A stretch of DNA of 64,000 bases, from NCBI RefSeq assembly GCF_910592395.1, contig NC_088312.1, positions 20,591,292 through 20,655,291 on the forward strand, in the 5' to 3' direction. Position 1 is the stretch's first letter; every line of letters starts with the position of its first letter. The DNA comes from Lineus longissimus. Lineage: Eukaryota > Nemertea > Pilidiophora > Heteronemertea > Lineidae. Positions 1 through 13,400 of the stretch are shown here, in pieces. Made by a program: the position numbers and the translations under genes. Below the pieces are notes generated by a model that saw only the letters and a program-made list of their open reading frames with translations, did not search any database and was not told the DNA's origin.

Positions 1-3000
1 TTTTAATCGTATCACAGTGTTCGTTTCTTGCTCCGAGAAAAGGCGGAGAGATTTATCGTAAAAAGCCATTGGTTAGTTGTTTTTGGTTGTTTTCTCTTAA
101 CAACATATACAGCTGGTGTGTTCTTAGCCAAACACTTCCTTTCCGTCTTATTTTCCTTTGACATTCATCCTTTACATGTACTTTAAAATGGACATCAAGT
201 GCTCGACACACCACGTCGAAAACGAACAGGTGAGAAGAAAATGGCAATGTTATTGTCCATTGGACGAATTATAAAATATCGGAGATACGGCAAAAAATCC
301 GACGTGAGATCATGTTTTTAATTTGATTTAGTGGAAAACAAGTGCCAAGTGTTGTGTCTCCGTGTGGCTTTTATGCGAACCCACCATGTGTGTCTAAAAT
401 ATGTTCGTGCGTTTCTGCACTTCCAAATATGGCTTCCTGTTGGTTGATCAGAGGGCCGTGACAGGGCTTAGAGTGAACAGCGATCCATGTTGGGGGAGCT
501 CCGTGATTGCACTGAGATGCAATTTCAGTCGGCCGATCGTCATTTAGGGAAAGTATTTCAATGTGGCCATGTTTCGATTAACACCCTGTATCATATCATG
601 AACGAAAGTTAGCAAATCTCCCCCCAATTTCCCTTGATGTGTTTCCTTCATTTCCTCCTGAGAAATTTGCACGTTAGAAATTATGCAAAAAAAAATCTGT
701 CATTAAACGAGATATTCTTTTTACTACAGATTTAATAGAGAAATTATTCAATAACTTCTGTCGGTGACATAAGGGATTTATTTTATGGTATCTTAATTGC
801 TACGCTGTCATTGTTAGTCATATTGCATAGTGAAATGCAGCATAAAGATTTCATAAAACGCGGCTCATAATTGCTTCATGAAATCTGAAACTATCGCTTC
901 ATTTAACTTTAATTATATCAAACTTTACGCAATGATGATTGCATCAATCTTTGCAGTTCCTCTTTGAATGCAAGAACATATTTATAGTGTAAACCACCAA
1001 GTATTCGCGCTTTTAAAGTTCATTTTCACGATTCGCGATTCGATTTTGCTATTTTTATTTTCGTAATTACCCAACGCCCGCTAAAATTAGACGGTTATTA
1101 GCAATGTAGTGCAGCTACGGTTGTGCTCTAATTGCGAGGCCATGGCGGCAATTTAGCGGAATCTGCGGAAACTATGGACTTTGCGAAACTTCGTTGAGAC
1201 AGCATACAAAAAACAGACAAAACATAAAAAAGGCTAAGCTTCACCAAAAATTGTCAAATCGTGAAACTATACAAAAATGTTGAGGTCAATAATTATGTAA
1301 TTGGTTGTGATAGATCCGTTACTTTTAGCGGATATTTAGTACATTCATATTTATGACACAATCATGTTTGTTTTCCTAATTTCTTTAATTTCTTTCTGAA
1401 TCATGTTTTCAAAGCATCATACATGTAGCAAAAATAACATCATCAATCTCGATCATGCAGCGACATTTATTTCCGTTCCGTATATAGGGACATTAGGTTC
1501 ATATCAATGTCAGTCTGCGTGGGCGGGTGATTAATGATCTAGGTAACCTAGTGCCGCCCATGCTATGTAGTTTAGGCGACAGAGACTAATAAAACTGTCC
1601 TATTGAAATCATGTAAAAAAGGTGTCATGTCGATGTCGGATTGGCTTGGCCTGGCAGACCCTTAGACTGCTTCCGGTCGGCACAGTCTTCAGCCAGATGT
1701 CTTCAGCAAAAGGATTCAAGGCTAATCTTGACAACAGTGGTTCCCAAGAAACAGCTTCCAATTGGGTCGAAACGCCTTATCCGACATGGGCATATAAACG
1801 CGGCTGTTATAAAACGCGGATTCCGCGGAAATCCTCGGAAAAATCACAGAGCCACCAGTAAATACGCGCATAATATTTAATGATAATTATATTATACAAA
1901 AACAACATAAATCATAAATCGGAGGCAAGAACTACCAGTTATCTGCACATTTCATCGGTCAGATTTTAATCCTCTGGAGCGCCATTCATGCCATTCCGAT
2001 CGACTTTTCTCTCTTTTTTTCTTGGTGTTGATGAACTTTGCATGTTATCTTCGACACCACCGTGGTTCCTTCCCTAACGGAACACATTACGAGGCTGCTT
2101 TCAAGTGTGATTGATGCCCAGATTGATGTACGTTACGGTATATGCCTCCTTCAAATATTAGTCGATGACGAACTGAATTCTGGTCTACGAAAATTTTTTA
2201 GGACAATCTCCTTGCAGCTCGAACCTAACCAACCATATGAGACTGCACATTGGAGTCTATTTTAAGCAATCACAAAAACTTACTTCGCGGCCCGTCTAGA
2301 GTATAAGTTTATTTCAAACCACAAGGTGCTTGTGATTTACGGCGGATACAGTGCACCATATAACGGGGATTCCCAAAGACCTTGTCACCAGGAGTACTTC
2401 ATGCGCACAACAATGCACACTACTAATATGAAAAACTCTCACCTGCGGTTCAGGTAGCCACCCTGTAGCCAAGTTAGATTTTTCCGCGGATTTCCGCGGA
2501 ATCCGCGTTTTATAACAGCCGATATAAACGTACATAACGACCGTACGATTTGTCACAGCCAGCGTTCTCTAGATTCTTTTAATGACGTTACTCCTTACAT
2601 GTATCTGTAACGACTAGGTTCCTACATGAAGCTATAATTTACACTGAAGCCCTTCGTTTTTTTCACGTTACTTTCTTCAAGCAGGCTTTTACTTCCAAAG
2701 ATATTCCGATATTTCTATGACACTGAGCGCAATAGGGATTAATTTGTATTTGATGAAGCGAGTCTTATCTGCAATCCTGAATCCTTTTTAACGGATTTTT
2801 CTAATCAGCTTGCCCTTCTTGTAAAAAGTCGCAAGCTTGTTTGGAAGGAAATGGACCACTTTGGCTAACGTCATGAAGCAAGTGCTATGTCATAAAACAG
2901 GAATATCCATTTGAGTAAGAATTAGAAGTTGGCTACAATTTCCGTGAATCCATGATGTACTTTATTTTAAGCCATCGTAAATGTAGCTTGATATCATGAC

Positions 3001-4402
3001 GTTGCCCTTAGGCATTTCCCTATTCCAAAACAACATTCCACTGTCACACGACGGACGAGAGCATGGCCATGAAGGAGGGGTCGTTGAAAACAAAAAACAG
3101 AAAGGCAGAGACAAAACATAACAGGTTTTCATAAACCTTGGAATAGCATTCCGCGAAGATGACGTCACTGCAGCTGCTGCCCTCTATTTCCCCATCGCTG
3201 AATTACAGGCAATGTCGGACAAACATGCGGTTTCGTAATGGATTCAGGCTTTCTAACTAGGGCAGTTAGATTCAATCTGGCACATGTCCGAGTGTTGGAA
3301 ATACTACATAATTGTTCTGAATATTTTTCTCTCTGACTCTATGGTATCATTCATGCTAAAAACAATGCAGGGTCAAAGATAATTGACTTTGAAATAAGCT
3401 CAAATGCGTAGAAATAAGTGTCGATGTCCGACTGTCACGTGACTAAAACGTCATCAATATCTTATGCAAATGACCTTGTGAACTATAAATAGTAACTTCG
3501 CGGAATGCTATTGCGGTACATACATTGCGGCAGTGTAGTGTTATGCTTTGGTCATATGGTGATGTAGTGCTCCTTAGGTCATGGGTGGTGTTGTGCTTTG
3601 GGGTCATGGTTTGTTTCTCGAGCCAGTCCTCTAATATGATGCGAGTGCTTTGGTCAAGGGTTCGATTCTTACGGCCTGTTTTGGAGATTTTTGATTATAG
3701 CCGACCTCATTTGCATAATTTGCATAAGTTTGGCGTGTCATATTCATAGACCCTGATGATCTTGGTAATGACACTTGTTCATGCAATTTCAGTAAGCTAA
3801 TCACTATAAAACTGTTGATGTTCTTGATCTCGCCCTTTGACACGTATAAGAAATCGTTGATTCCCGGCATCATTCATGGGAGGGTTTCCCCTACATCGCA
3901 CTAGGTAAACCATTTTGGAAATAAGGTCTCCCATGAGGGACCCCTCCCCTCATCACTTTCTGAAAAACGCGTTCCAGGGTGTCATTAATGTTCGCTACGA
4001 ATTCACCTGTGGGGGCAGGGTGCGTCTTTAGATCACCAATTTTAATGGTTATTTTTATTGCTTTGAAAGCGAGAATAATTGACAAATGGTATAGTTTCAC
4101 GACTATTTTTTACTAATTTACAGTTGGTGCAACAGGGACTAACAGAATTTTTATTTTGCTGATAAATATTAAGTTTATATGCTCCTCACGTCACAGGCGA
4201 GCTAAAACTGTGAGAAATAATTAGCAACCCCCCCCCTCGAACTCGTTTCTAAGGACGCTGTCAGTCAAACGTTTTTTGCTTTCAAAATATTTTGAGAAAT
4301 ATTTACTAGGTAGATCTTTCGGGATGGACGTCCAGTCAGTAATGCTTTGATAGCTGTGGCGGTCGGTTTTGATTCTGAGAAGACAGGGCTAAGGACAACG
4401 GT
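1..4402. other. AT-rich non-coding stretch
   Basis: No reading frame here has convincing length, splice sites or family resemblance. It holds short homopolymer runs and a pair of inverted repeats (1801-1844 and 2478-2521, listed separately). A B-box-like GGGTTCGATTC near 3658-3668 might be a decayed SINE, but no convincing A box goes with it. Confidence 0.6.
1801..2521. repeat. Inverted repeat pair, possible non-autonomous DNA element
   Basis: A 44-base segment at 1801-1844 (begins CGGCTGTTATAAAACGCGG) recurs as its reverse complement at 2478-2521 with very few mismatches, 633 bases apart. Each arm itself contains the palindrome TTCCGCGGAA. Such arms are usual for MITEs or foldback elements. 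No target-site duplication was found, so the element's limits are uncertain. Confidence 0.5.
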
Positions 4403-4999
4403 ATGACAGAATATAATGGGACAGATTTCAACATGAGGTCCTCCGCCTATCAGCTTTGTCGGCGATTCCAGAAACGGGCTTCAATGGAACTTCAGGCGTA
4501 TCAGGATCCTTATCGTAATTCCAGATCGAGGAACACGTTTACGAATGATGGTAGAACAAGAAGCCTGACACACGACAGGAACGAAGGGTATGTGCCGGCT
4601 TTCTCTGCTGCGAGGACACGTTCATTGATGCCTTTGAGATCAGTTACAGTTGGTCAGCGGAAGCCTGTAAGTCCGATATCCAGCGCGTCGAGTGACGAAG
4701 TGCGCCTCTTACAGTACTGGATTCCAGCAAATGCAGCGAAAGGTAGGCCGACTACAAGATCGATATTCGACTTCCCTCTACAGAAAAGGAATGTGGATGA
4801 GAGTGCTGTCGCAGGCTGCGTTGAACAGGGTGACAATAGTTCCTTCGCTTCATGCATGGAACGACAGTGGAGAAGTGTCAGCATTCAAAATAGATCAAAT
4901 AGCATAGACAGCAGGGTTCACCCTTCAGCGTGTTCTTCGCCAAAACGAGGACCTTCCCCAAAAAAATCGGAACATTTCGTTTCGCCGGAATTCATTTAA
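4403..4999 (+). CDS. Doubtful Ser/Arg-rich hypothetical protein
   Basis: This is an ATG-started frame of 198 codons ending in TAA, the longest frame in the first 20 kb. The product is hydrophilic and rich in Ser and Arg, with SSASSDE- and SPKRGPSPKKS-like patches typical of disordered phosphorylated proteins. It has no signal peptide, membrane segment or domain that I recognise. A possible splice donor (AAAG followed by GTAGGC) lies inside the frame near 4743, so only the first 113 or so residues might be coding if this is a first exon. Length in AT-rich DNA is the main evidence. It could be a chance frame. Confidence 0.3.
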   Translation: MTEYNGTDFNMRSSAYQLCRRFQKRASMELQAYQDPYRNSRSRNTFTNDGRTRSLTHDRNEGYVPAFSAARTRSLMPLRSVTVGQRKPVSPISSASSDEVRLLQYWIPANAAKGRPTTRSIFDFPLQKRNVDESAVAGCVEQGDNSSFASCMERQWRSVSIQNRSNSIDSRVHPSACSSPKRGPSPKKSEHFVSPEFI

Positions 5000-7900
5000 G
5001 GGTCCAACACAAAGAAAATTGAATAGCCAGTTCGTTGCACCTGCTTTGCCCGATGTAAATGCCGGGCCAACGATTCGAATGGAATGCGGGAATGGCTTAA
5101 ATGTCTGATACACCCGCTTATCAATAGAGCCCTCGATGCGAAGGACGAAAACGAACACTTATTTCTAATATACATGTTCAGGCGTGATATGGACTCAATG
5201 ACCTGGATACTATTATGAGTCTAGATCGATTTCAAACAAGCCTTGTGTCCAGGTATGAAGTGAAATTCAACCATGCCACCCAATGTACATATTATTTCAC
5301 TTCAACCTGAAGACGAGTCTTTGTTTGTAAAGAAGGATACGGTCAAAACTGGCGATTTACATTTTTGTTTGCTCAGCTCAAGAAAGATACGACTGTTAGA
5401 ATCTTGAAATTACATTGATTACTCTATCATATATATCAGTGCCTAACATGGAACAAAACTAGAAAGTATTCGAGAGCCCATCAAAGTTCGAAAGGTTAAA
5501 GCGCACACCGATGTACATGTATCTGTTTTTCAAAACGTGCTAAATACTGCGGGTAATAACGCAAGATTCCCTGCTGTGTTTGTATTCTCAAACACCTTTG
5601 TAGTCATACAACATTGCGTAGAACTATATGCATTTGTCTCAGTAAACACTATCTATTTACACCTGATGTTGACTGTTAGCATATTATATCTCGTCTGGCT
5701 CTGTGCAGCCTACGTGTGCGTGACTTTTCTCAATTAGTACAATGAAGCCTTCGGTAATTTTTGGTAAATCTGGGTAGTTCCTTTTCTCGTAAATGCTAAA
5801 TCGGATAGCTAGGCGGAACGAACGTAACACTTATAGTACAAAACTCCAAAAGAGAAAAAAAATTGCGGTTAGAGTGGGAATCGTATCCCATTGTTTTGCA
5901 GTCTTATCAATTAAAGAATACTGGGGTCCGTGAGCGTTGACAGTCTGGTGGCGCGGCCTACGGATAGATCGAGAGGGCGGTTTGGGGTTTCGATAATCAG
6001 GGCTCATCTTGATAATATCGAGCCCCTCAAAACAGCTTTCAAGGGTCGATAAGCCTAAATACGAGTCATGTATAATTGGATCATAGTCAATTTCGTGAAA
6101 GGAATTTTCTTCAAGAGGGAAATCCATTTGCAGCCTCTAGTTCTGAGCTAGAGTGTCATCCTACAATCAGGGTAGGTTTCATCATAATGTCAAGTGCGAT
6201 TTTGCTTAAATCGCACAGCGCACGAGGCAACGAGAGCAAAAGCAAGTTAGTTTTATTATTTTTGTACACCAGATGCATTGTACATGTAATACTGCGATGA
6301 TTTCTCCATTGAAGATTTCGCCGGATTGACAGTATGTTATCAGTTTTACGATTATTCTTCTCACGGCTATTGTGTATAGGAAGGAAATCAGGTTTTCGCG
6401 GGATTCCTTCGGGACGGCAGTCCATCCGCCAATATAATGGGCATTATCTCTGAAGCGTTCCCAATAAGGAGTGATTCTTCATAATCGATATCGCCGATCA
6501 CACTGGTCGAGAATGGCTCTGTTCTGAATACAAATAAACTATCATTGGTCGTAACTGCTTTGAAATGGAACACAATAAGAACGTGGAAAGTCTCCGTGTG
6601 GGTGGGTTTTTTTCGTTTCTTCGTTTCTTTTTCTCAAGGGAATGCTGGAAAGAGAGAAACTGAGGCTATATTGGTCTGTAGTGGTCAGGACAGGATAGAT
6701 GGGTGGTTTATAACCAAACAGAAATGGAATTGGATTGGCCACACACTGCGAAGGCCAATATGAGCATTGTTTGACACGCCTTGAGATGCCATATTACGGT
6801 ATGGAGAGGCAGACCACGCACAACCTGGAGAAAATCCCCAATTAGGATGTCGCAATGGACTGCCCCGGGAGTCGAGGTATATCAAGACCAGCCACGGCTA
6901 AATTCCGCTTGCTATCAGACTCGATCTTCGCCTCCTTCATCTAAGTAACTTAAATATACATTCCATGACTTTCTCTTTCCCTCAAGCGTGTTCCAACGTT
7001 CGAGTCAACACGAGATGGGCGTCAGCTAATCAGTACTTTATCTCGAGGCAGTTAATTTGAACATCAAACCCAATCTTCATTTCAAATCTGACCTCCAAGA
7101 ATTTGAGGGGGATTGAAAGACACGCGAATAAGACTGGGACGTCATGACGACTGATGCTGCCTCGGAGCTAATATACTAATACGATTTGGGTTGAGGTGCT
7201 TCGTGAGTATTGGCACTAGATTTCTAACATGGTGAAATTGATTAAGATAGTATGGAAGGTATGAATAAAATGATCGTTGTCAGTCTCAATGAATGATTCT
7301 ACCATTTTGAATAGTGTTGCAACTGCGGAAAGCCCGAGTATCTCATGAAGAATCGAACCCGTGGCCATGACTCGATCATTTCCACGGACAGAGCAAACTT
7401 ACAATTACCTGTCCTGCCACCTCTTGAACTAGACTTTCGTTCTGTGATGTAGGATTTCGAGACCGACGAACCACGATCCGGTCTTAAAATGACTTCATCA
7501 GCACGATCTGACGTCTTTGGGATCAATGGGCGTATTATTTTATTTATTTGACAAGACGTTACATTAGTGAGGTTTCAGTTCATTCAATAATAAGATCGGC
7601 GATGGAAAGGGATAGACAGGGGTTTGCGGAGACAATGCATTTTGACCTCGTGCGGTTAGAGGTTTGGTATCACTGAGCTCGGGAAGGAAGTCAAGCCCGG
7701 CGGCCGGGTTTTTTGGGCGTAAATGCCCTGTCATGTTCCAGCCTGGTGATTTTTTGCATGGAGCTGCATATCAGGGGTATTTTCTTTACCATCGCTCTTT
7801 GTTCCAAAGTGAAAAACACACACCAGCAGTAAATAAAGAACAGTGACTAGCCACAATAAGTTGAATTGGTTAAAACATTCAGTATGAACGATACTTTTCA

Positions 7901-10473
7901 CCTAAAGTTGGTTCATAGTCTGTAGGTTTAGCAAGCCTGGAACGTAGAAATACGAAGTATACGAAAGTCTATCGTGACGTCAAGTAATGTTCTTCTACAA
8001 TCACGCGACACTCGTACATATACGATCGTCTTAACAGTTGTACGAGGAATCGGTGATTTTTTTCAAAAAAACTCGACGACAAAGTATACTTCATACTTCG
8101 TCGTTCGTAGCTTTTCGTAATGTTTGCAAAACCTGCCAAATACAAACTTAGATGCCTCCGCGCAGTCCGTTTCGGGAAAGTTTGCAAAGTTATAGTTGTT
8201 AAGAGTTCGTTTCAGGAAAGTTGGTAAAGAGTTTGATTCACAACGTATAGAAAGCTCCGAAGGAAAAAAAGTTATTTGGCGCCAAACAATTGAGGCAGTA
8301 GGTCAGCCTGGTGCAATCTACTGAGGCAATCAGCCCATGGCCGATGATACGGAGGACGGACCATTCAGAGCGCAATCACCCGACTGATTGCTCATTGCTT
8401 TCTGGTATCAATAGGTTATTCCAGCGAAGTTTGCCAACTCGAAATTCAGGCAAATGTCAAACATTGATATCGTATAAACAGCAATATCTTTTTATGGCTG
8501 TGATTATATGCCGTAATAACTCGTGACATGACACGCGATTTTAACAACTAACAAACATCACGATACATAACGTTTCAAATCGATGATAAATTCGATACAA
8601 TTGGCATTGAATTGACTATTCACTTCAAGATAATGTGAAAGGTTCCTGTATGATATTTTGAGGCGCAACATGAAAGGGTCAATGCAATATCAAGCGTCAG
8701 TCGCTACCATGTTTATTCCCATGTAAAACACCGGAATTGAATTTCAAGGTCAGTGTTCCATGTCACGTGATTTCCCTCAAAATGGCCGGTGGTTTACTTT
8801 GCCGTTCCAGTCTAATGTCAATTTCTTTGTCTGAATAATTGCTTCCAAGTGCATGCATTTAGTCAAGTTGATTTCAATTAATGATAAGTGATACTGGTGA
8901 TCAGATATAGATTAAGGGTATGACTACCGTGGCAATATTGGCCTAAAATAATCATTGCAAAATTGCCCAGTGACACCAGGCTGACCTTATCGAGGTGATG
9001 GTTTGCTGAAATGATGAGGTTTGATGGGAATACTTAAAAACTATTGCAATTCGTGACAACAAATTGAGCTTAAAGTTTTTAAGAATTCATGTTAAAGAGG
9101 CCTTATTTAAGGTTAAATAGATGTCTACCTGACGACCAATGTACTTGGACTGTACTTTAAGTGTTTGGCAACATAATTGGACTCATCAAAGCCACGATAA
9201 ACCATGTCATTGTCATTCAAGAGACTATCATTTGTGGTGTTTCGAAATTACTTTTTCCAACCTTCGTAAAATTTATTTTCTAAAAAGATTTACGTCACCA
9301 TCGTCGCCTACACCAAATCGACATGGGGAAGTTTTCTCGTTACGGAAGGTTAACAATGCCACGGTACATCGATAGTTGATAGCTGTCGGGATGAACCCGA
9401 AACAAATTGAGATATACCAAATCGCAGACCATGAGTTATGATACCAGTACATGTATATACCTCATAGCCAACAAGTAAAATTAACTGCAAATGACTCCTT
9501 AACAAATTTACGCGTACACCTGGTAGGAAATGAAAATAGATAAACTGGCTGATCGAGGTGTCGAGACGGTGTCACACGATAGATTTAAGTTATGCTGGCA
9601 AATCGAAGATTATAAGAAAGAAAAAATAACTTTTGTCACACCTGTACGCATACTATCCAATTCATGTGGTAAAGTGAATTGTTGTCATTAGCTAAGTTTA
9701 GTTGAGGTCTGTATACAAGCTTAGGTCAACTGAGAGAGGTCGTAGATAAAGTAGCGAGACAGTCATCCTGAGGAAATCAGAAGTTGATATTCGCTTCTCC
9801 GACCCTGCAAACACACACAAAAAGAAACGAACATTAACCCCTAATTTCCTCAGGATGGGAGACGGTATGAATCTGATGCAAAAAAGCTATCTTGTTATTC
9901 ATGCGATTAAAAATGGGAAAATTAGCTGCTGGCAAAGGTAAGCTAAGGATAGCTTGGGTGGGGAAGGTGATGCACGCCATAATCTATTGGTAGTATAAAA
10001 AGAAATCGACTCCTGCCTGCTGTTGTTAACTGTTGATCGGAATTGTAATAAACCCGTCTTTCCGGGTGTCAATTTCTTCTTCGGTTGTTTCTCATTATGG
10101 ATAATGTGTCAGATGTCAATACTAATATCACAAAATACAACATCGATTTGTATGATGAGAAATCTATCAATGGTGAAGAATTTGTCAAGTAAGGGAGTTG
10201 GTCACAGTGACGAGTCTTATCCTCATAACGTATATGGGAACGCTGCTGTGAGCTCGATTTCTCACCAGTTAGGCAACACCACTCTCTGATCATCATCTTC
10301 ATCAACAGCATGATCATCGTTGTCGCCATCATCATCATTACCGCATTTTCTTTTTCAGATTTTGCCTGAAATTTTTGTAATCCAGCGGTACATCCGAAGA
10401 AACAAAACAAAGGTCGGGAATACATCTTTTTTTGAATTATTTCCTAAAGAAATTTCTTTCTTCCTCTTTTCAG
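5000..10473. other. Non-coding stretch upstream of the neuropeptide core exon
   Basis: No gene could be supported here. The signal-peptide exon of the neuropeptide gene may lie in this stretch or beyond the window. A short hydrophobic frame at 5667-5737 was considered and set aside. A sequence at about 5990-6050 resembles the dispersed repeat seen at 23.3-23.6 kb and 57.0 kb. A 14-base inverted repeat (CATCCTGAGGAAAT) lies at 9764-9777 and 9844-9857. Confidence 0.5.
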
Positions 10474-13400
10474 GTAAATGCAAAGGACGATGGGCAATAC
10501 ACGCATGCGCGGCAGGTAAGCATCCTTCTAAATCCCGTTCTCGCGGGACCCGTGCATTGTTCGGCAAGAAATTGTGACCTCATTGTGCTTTGTTGACAGG
10601 TTGCATCTTCCTAAATTGACACACAAAACAAACATTTTCATATTCGTGAGGTCGAAAGGACCAGTTAATTGCTAAAAAAACACAGGAAGCATCGTTTTCA
10701 AATCTATGTCTGAATGTTCTCCAATCCCGCCAGCCATGACGGCACCCCCATTGATGAACAGTACACATAAAAATGCAAGTGACGTCACGACTAATTTGTG
10801 TGTGACACGATTTTTGTGTCTCTTGTACTTTATTCAGTTCTTCGCTATCTCCGTTATCCTTTATCTCAGTGACATGCAAGTGACATGATCTACGGGTCAT
10901 TTCGAAACGATGTTGCCGGCCATACACTAGATTGTAAGCTTGTTATATCAGCTTTAAACGGGAATTGAGATATTCAGTCATAAGTGGATTTGGTAAGAAG
11001 AACGCGTCCATCAGTCAGTTAGTTTGCCATTACAGTCATTCATAAATACTGGTTTACTCCTCATTGATGTCAACTCTTGCACTTGTTTGACGGTCTAAGT
11101 GATAGCTTGTTGACTTACCCATCTCTAGATTGATTGATATCGTTTGATGTCAGCGGTATGTTAGCTACTGAACCACATTTTATAACTTGCAATCTTTTTA
11201 TGTCTTTCTTCAAAAGCAACTGGATTATCAGGTAGACGTCTTTTCCGTCCCCCGACGTCTATAATTTTATTCAAACATCAACATGATTTTAACCATGAGT
11301 TCAAACAACTCTGGGCCATTTCCTCGCTGATTAGATGCCAAGGGGAATGTTAAATATAAAAGTACAGTTGCTGCTTACATGAAACATGTTTTACAGTTCG
11401 AAGTGATCTAAGGATGTGCAAGTTATATAAACCAATACCGTTGGCCTAGCGGTTAAAACGGGAGGTCGAAGGTTCGAGGCCCGCTGGTAAAATCTTTCCG
11501 ATGCGGCGCCCGCCGGTTCGTTAGCCGCCAGCTCGTTAAAAGTAGGGTACAAACTGTCTTCTCGCCAGGCATTAGGGATAGGAGTTTGGAAGTAAAGAGT
11601 GTCTCATGAGCCAAAGCTGACTGGCCCCGATAAAATACCCACACCTAAAAGAATGCTTCCCTTATTGATAGCTGGTTCCCTTCAAACTCATCAACATTCA
11701 AAAGACGGTCTCGTCTCATCTGCGATCATTCACTGACTAGATTAACTGGTGGAAAAAACATAGAAGCCGTTTGCCGTCTGTGTGCGTGGCTGGTTAATAC
11801 CATCTCGCGATTGAGCGTTCCTTTTGATGTGTCTAAACCATGATTCGTTTTTACATCTCACCACGAACAGTTGATTCTTCTTGAGCTACAATGTACATGT
11901 AGATTGTCACTTGCCGAGATTTAACCCTCCCGTTTTAATTTGATGCACACGGCATCCACGGACATTGACACACGCCAATGACGCTGGCGACCACTGCTTC
12001 GGGCTGCAAAGCTCTACGCTGTGATGTCAAAGTTAAGACTAATTAATTAATCCATCAATGATTTGTTTCATCGCACTAAAAAATCTCAACATTTCTACTT
12101 TTTCTTTCACATTCCAGCAGTTATACGACCGTTAAAGATCCAACTGTTGATCTTGTCTGTGTCCCTGCCCGCTATTTTCACAACTGTTGTTGACTTCATA
12201 TTTGAATTATGTGGGTCAAATAAACTTACCTAATACACAATCTAAAACCAAGAACTTTGCTTCGGGCAGGCAAGGGTTCAGATGGGTACGGTTTACAAAC
12301 GGTAGTTTCTTTACCACATCAGAGCTATAAACAGAAATTGAGGGGGTATCTCCCGAGGTATTGAGAATGCCAACATCAGAACATCTTTCATTGTGCATTC
12401 ACGAGTGTCCTGAAGCTTTTTTTACTGACGGAACTTTTCAAAGGAAATCCTCCTCAAAGACTACGACAAACGCGGTAAACGGCTCTTGAAAGCTTAACGA
12501 CTCAGTTAGCCATGTTACTGTACAGTTTCAAACATATATAATGTCAACCAGATTAAAATCTTTGAAACTTAAAGGGCTACGCCATTTGTAATTACTGATG
12601 GTCCATGAAAGTAGAAATGCAGTCATACGCAATGCAGTCATTATGTGTACGAATTTGCTGAAACTTGGTATTATCTGTCTACACAAAGGCAATGCTGAAA
12701 TTTATGTTTCGTACATATTCACGCAGGCGTATGCCGCCTTTAGAGATGAATCTGTTCATAGCGTGATTATGTATCTGTTCAAAGCGTGATTAGTTTAAAT
12801 GTGAGTAGAAATGACGTCATGAGACGTTAAAAAATATATCTTGCCATATCTGGCCATGCGGATTTGCCTCTCCCGAGCGAGAAAATAGATACCTCTCCTA
12901 GATATGAATAGAATTGCGGAATCCCGAAGGATACCCATCTCTTATGGAGTCAGACGTACTTCATCTGCGTGAAAAACTATGACATACTAGAATAGGTCTC
13001 ATCACTCATGAGACAGCTCGAATTTTTTAACATATTATTCAGAGTAGCACAAACACATGCATGTACATTTTGTTTTTATTAATGGATTAATGATTTCAGG
13101 GAAACATGGCGAAATTATTACTTGCTAATCTTCGGTCAGACTGTCACATCTAAAAAATTCGGAAAGATTTTGCAGAAAAATATACGAGAACGTATTATTG
13201 TCTCACTTGGGACCATCATGTTCTTTGTTATTGGTAAAAAAATATCAGGTATTGTATTTGCGCTTAAAGGGTTAAGGAAAGTGAATCAACTCAAAAATCG
13301 TCGTGAACCGTCTCGTCGCACTTAAAGCTGACATAGGTGTCTTAAGCTAATTGAAATTTAAGCGGCACCATGTCTTATCGACCGCGGTTTACAAATCGAT

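Noticed and set aside
5667-5737. Short hydrophobic frame MLTVSILYLVWLCAAYVCV as the signal-peptide exon of the neuropeptide gene
   Set aside because: No splice donor leaving one base (the phase needed by the core exon) is available, and such short hydrophobic frames arise by chance in AT-rich DNA.
9901-9925. Segment ending GGCAAAG before GTAAGC as the exon just upstream of the neuropeptide core
   Set aside because: The donor and phase fit, but the frame has a stop a few codons upstream of a start that gives no signal peptide, so it was not included.
10474-10515. Resemblance of the Cys loop to melanin-concentrating hormone (eight residues between two Cys)
   Set aside because: The GRWAIHAC core and the following GNG-GKR fit GGNG peptides far better.
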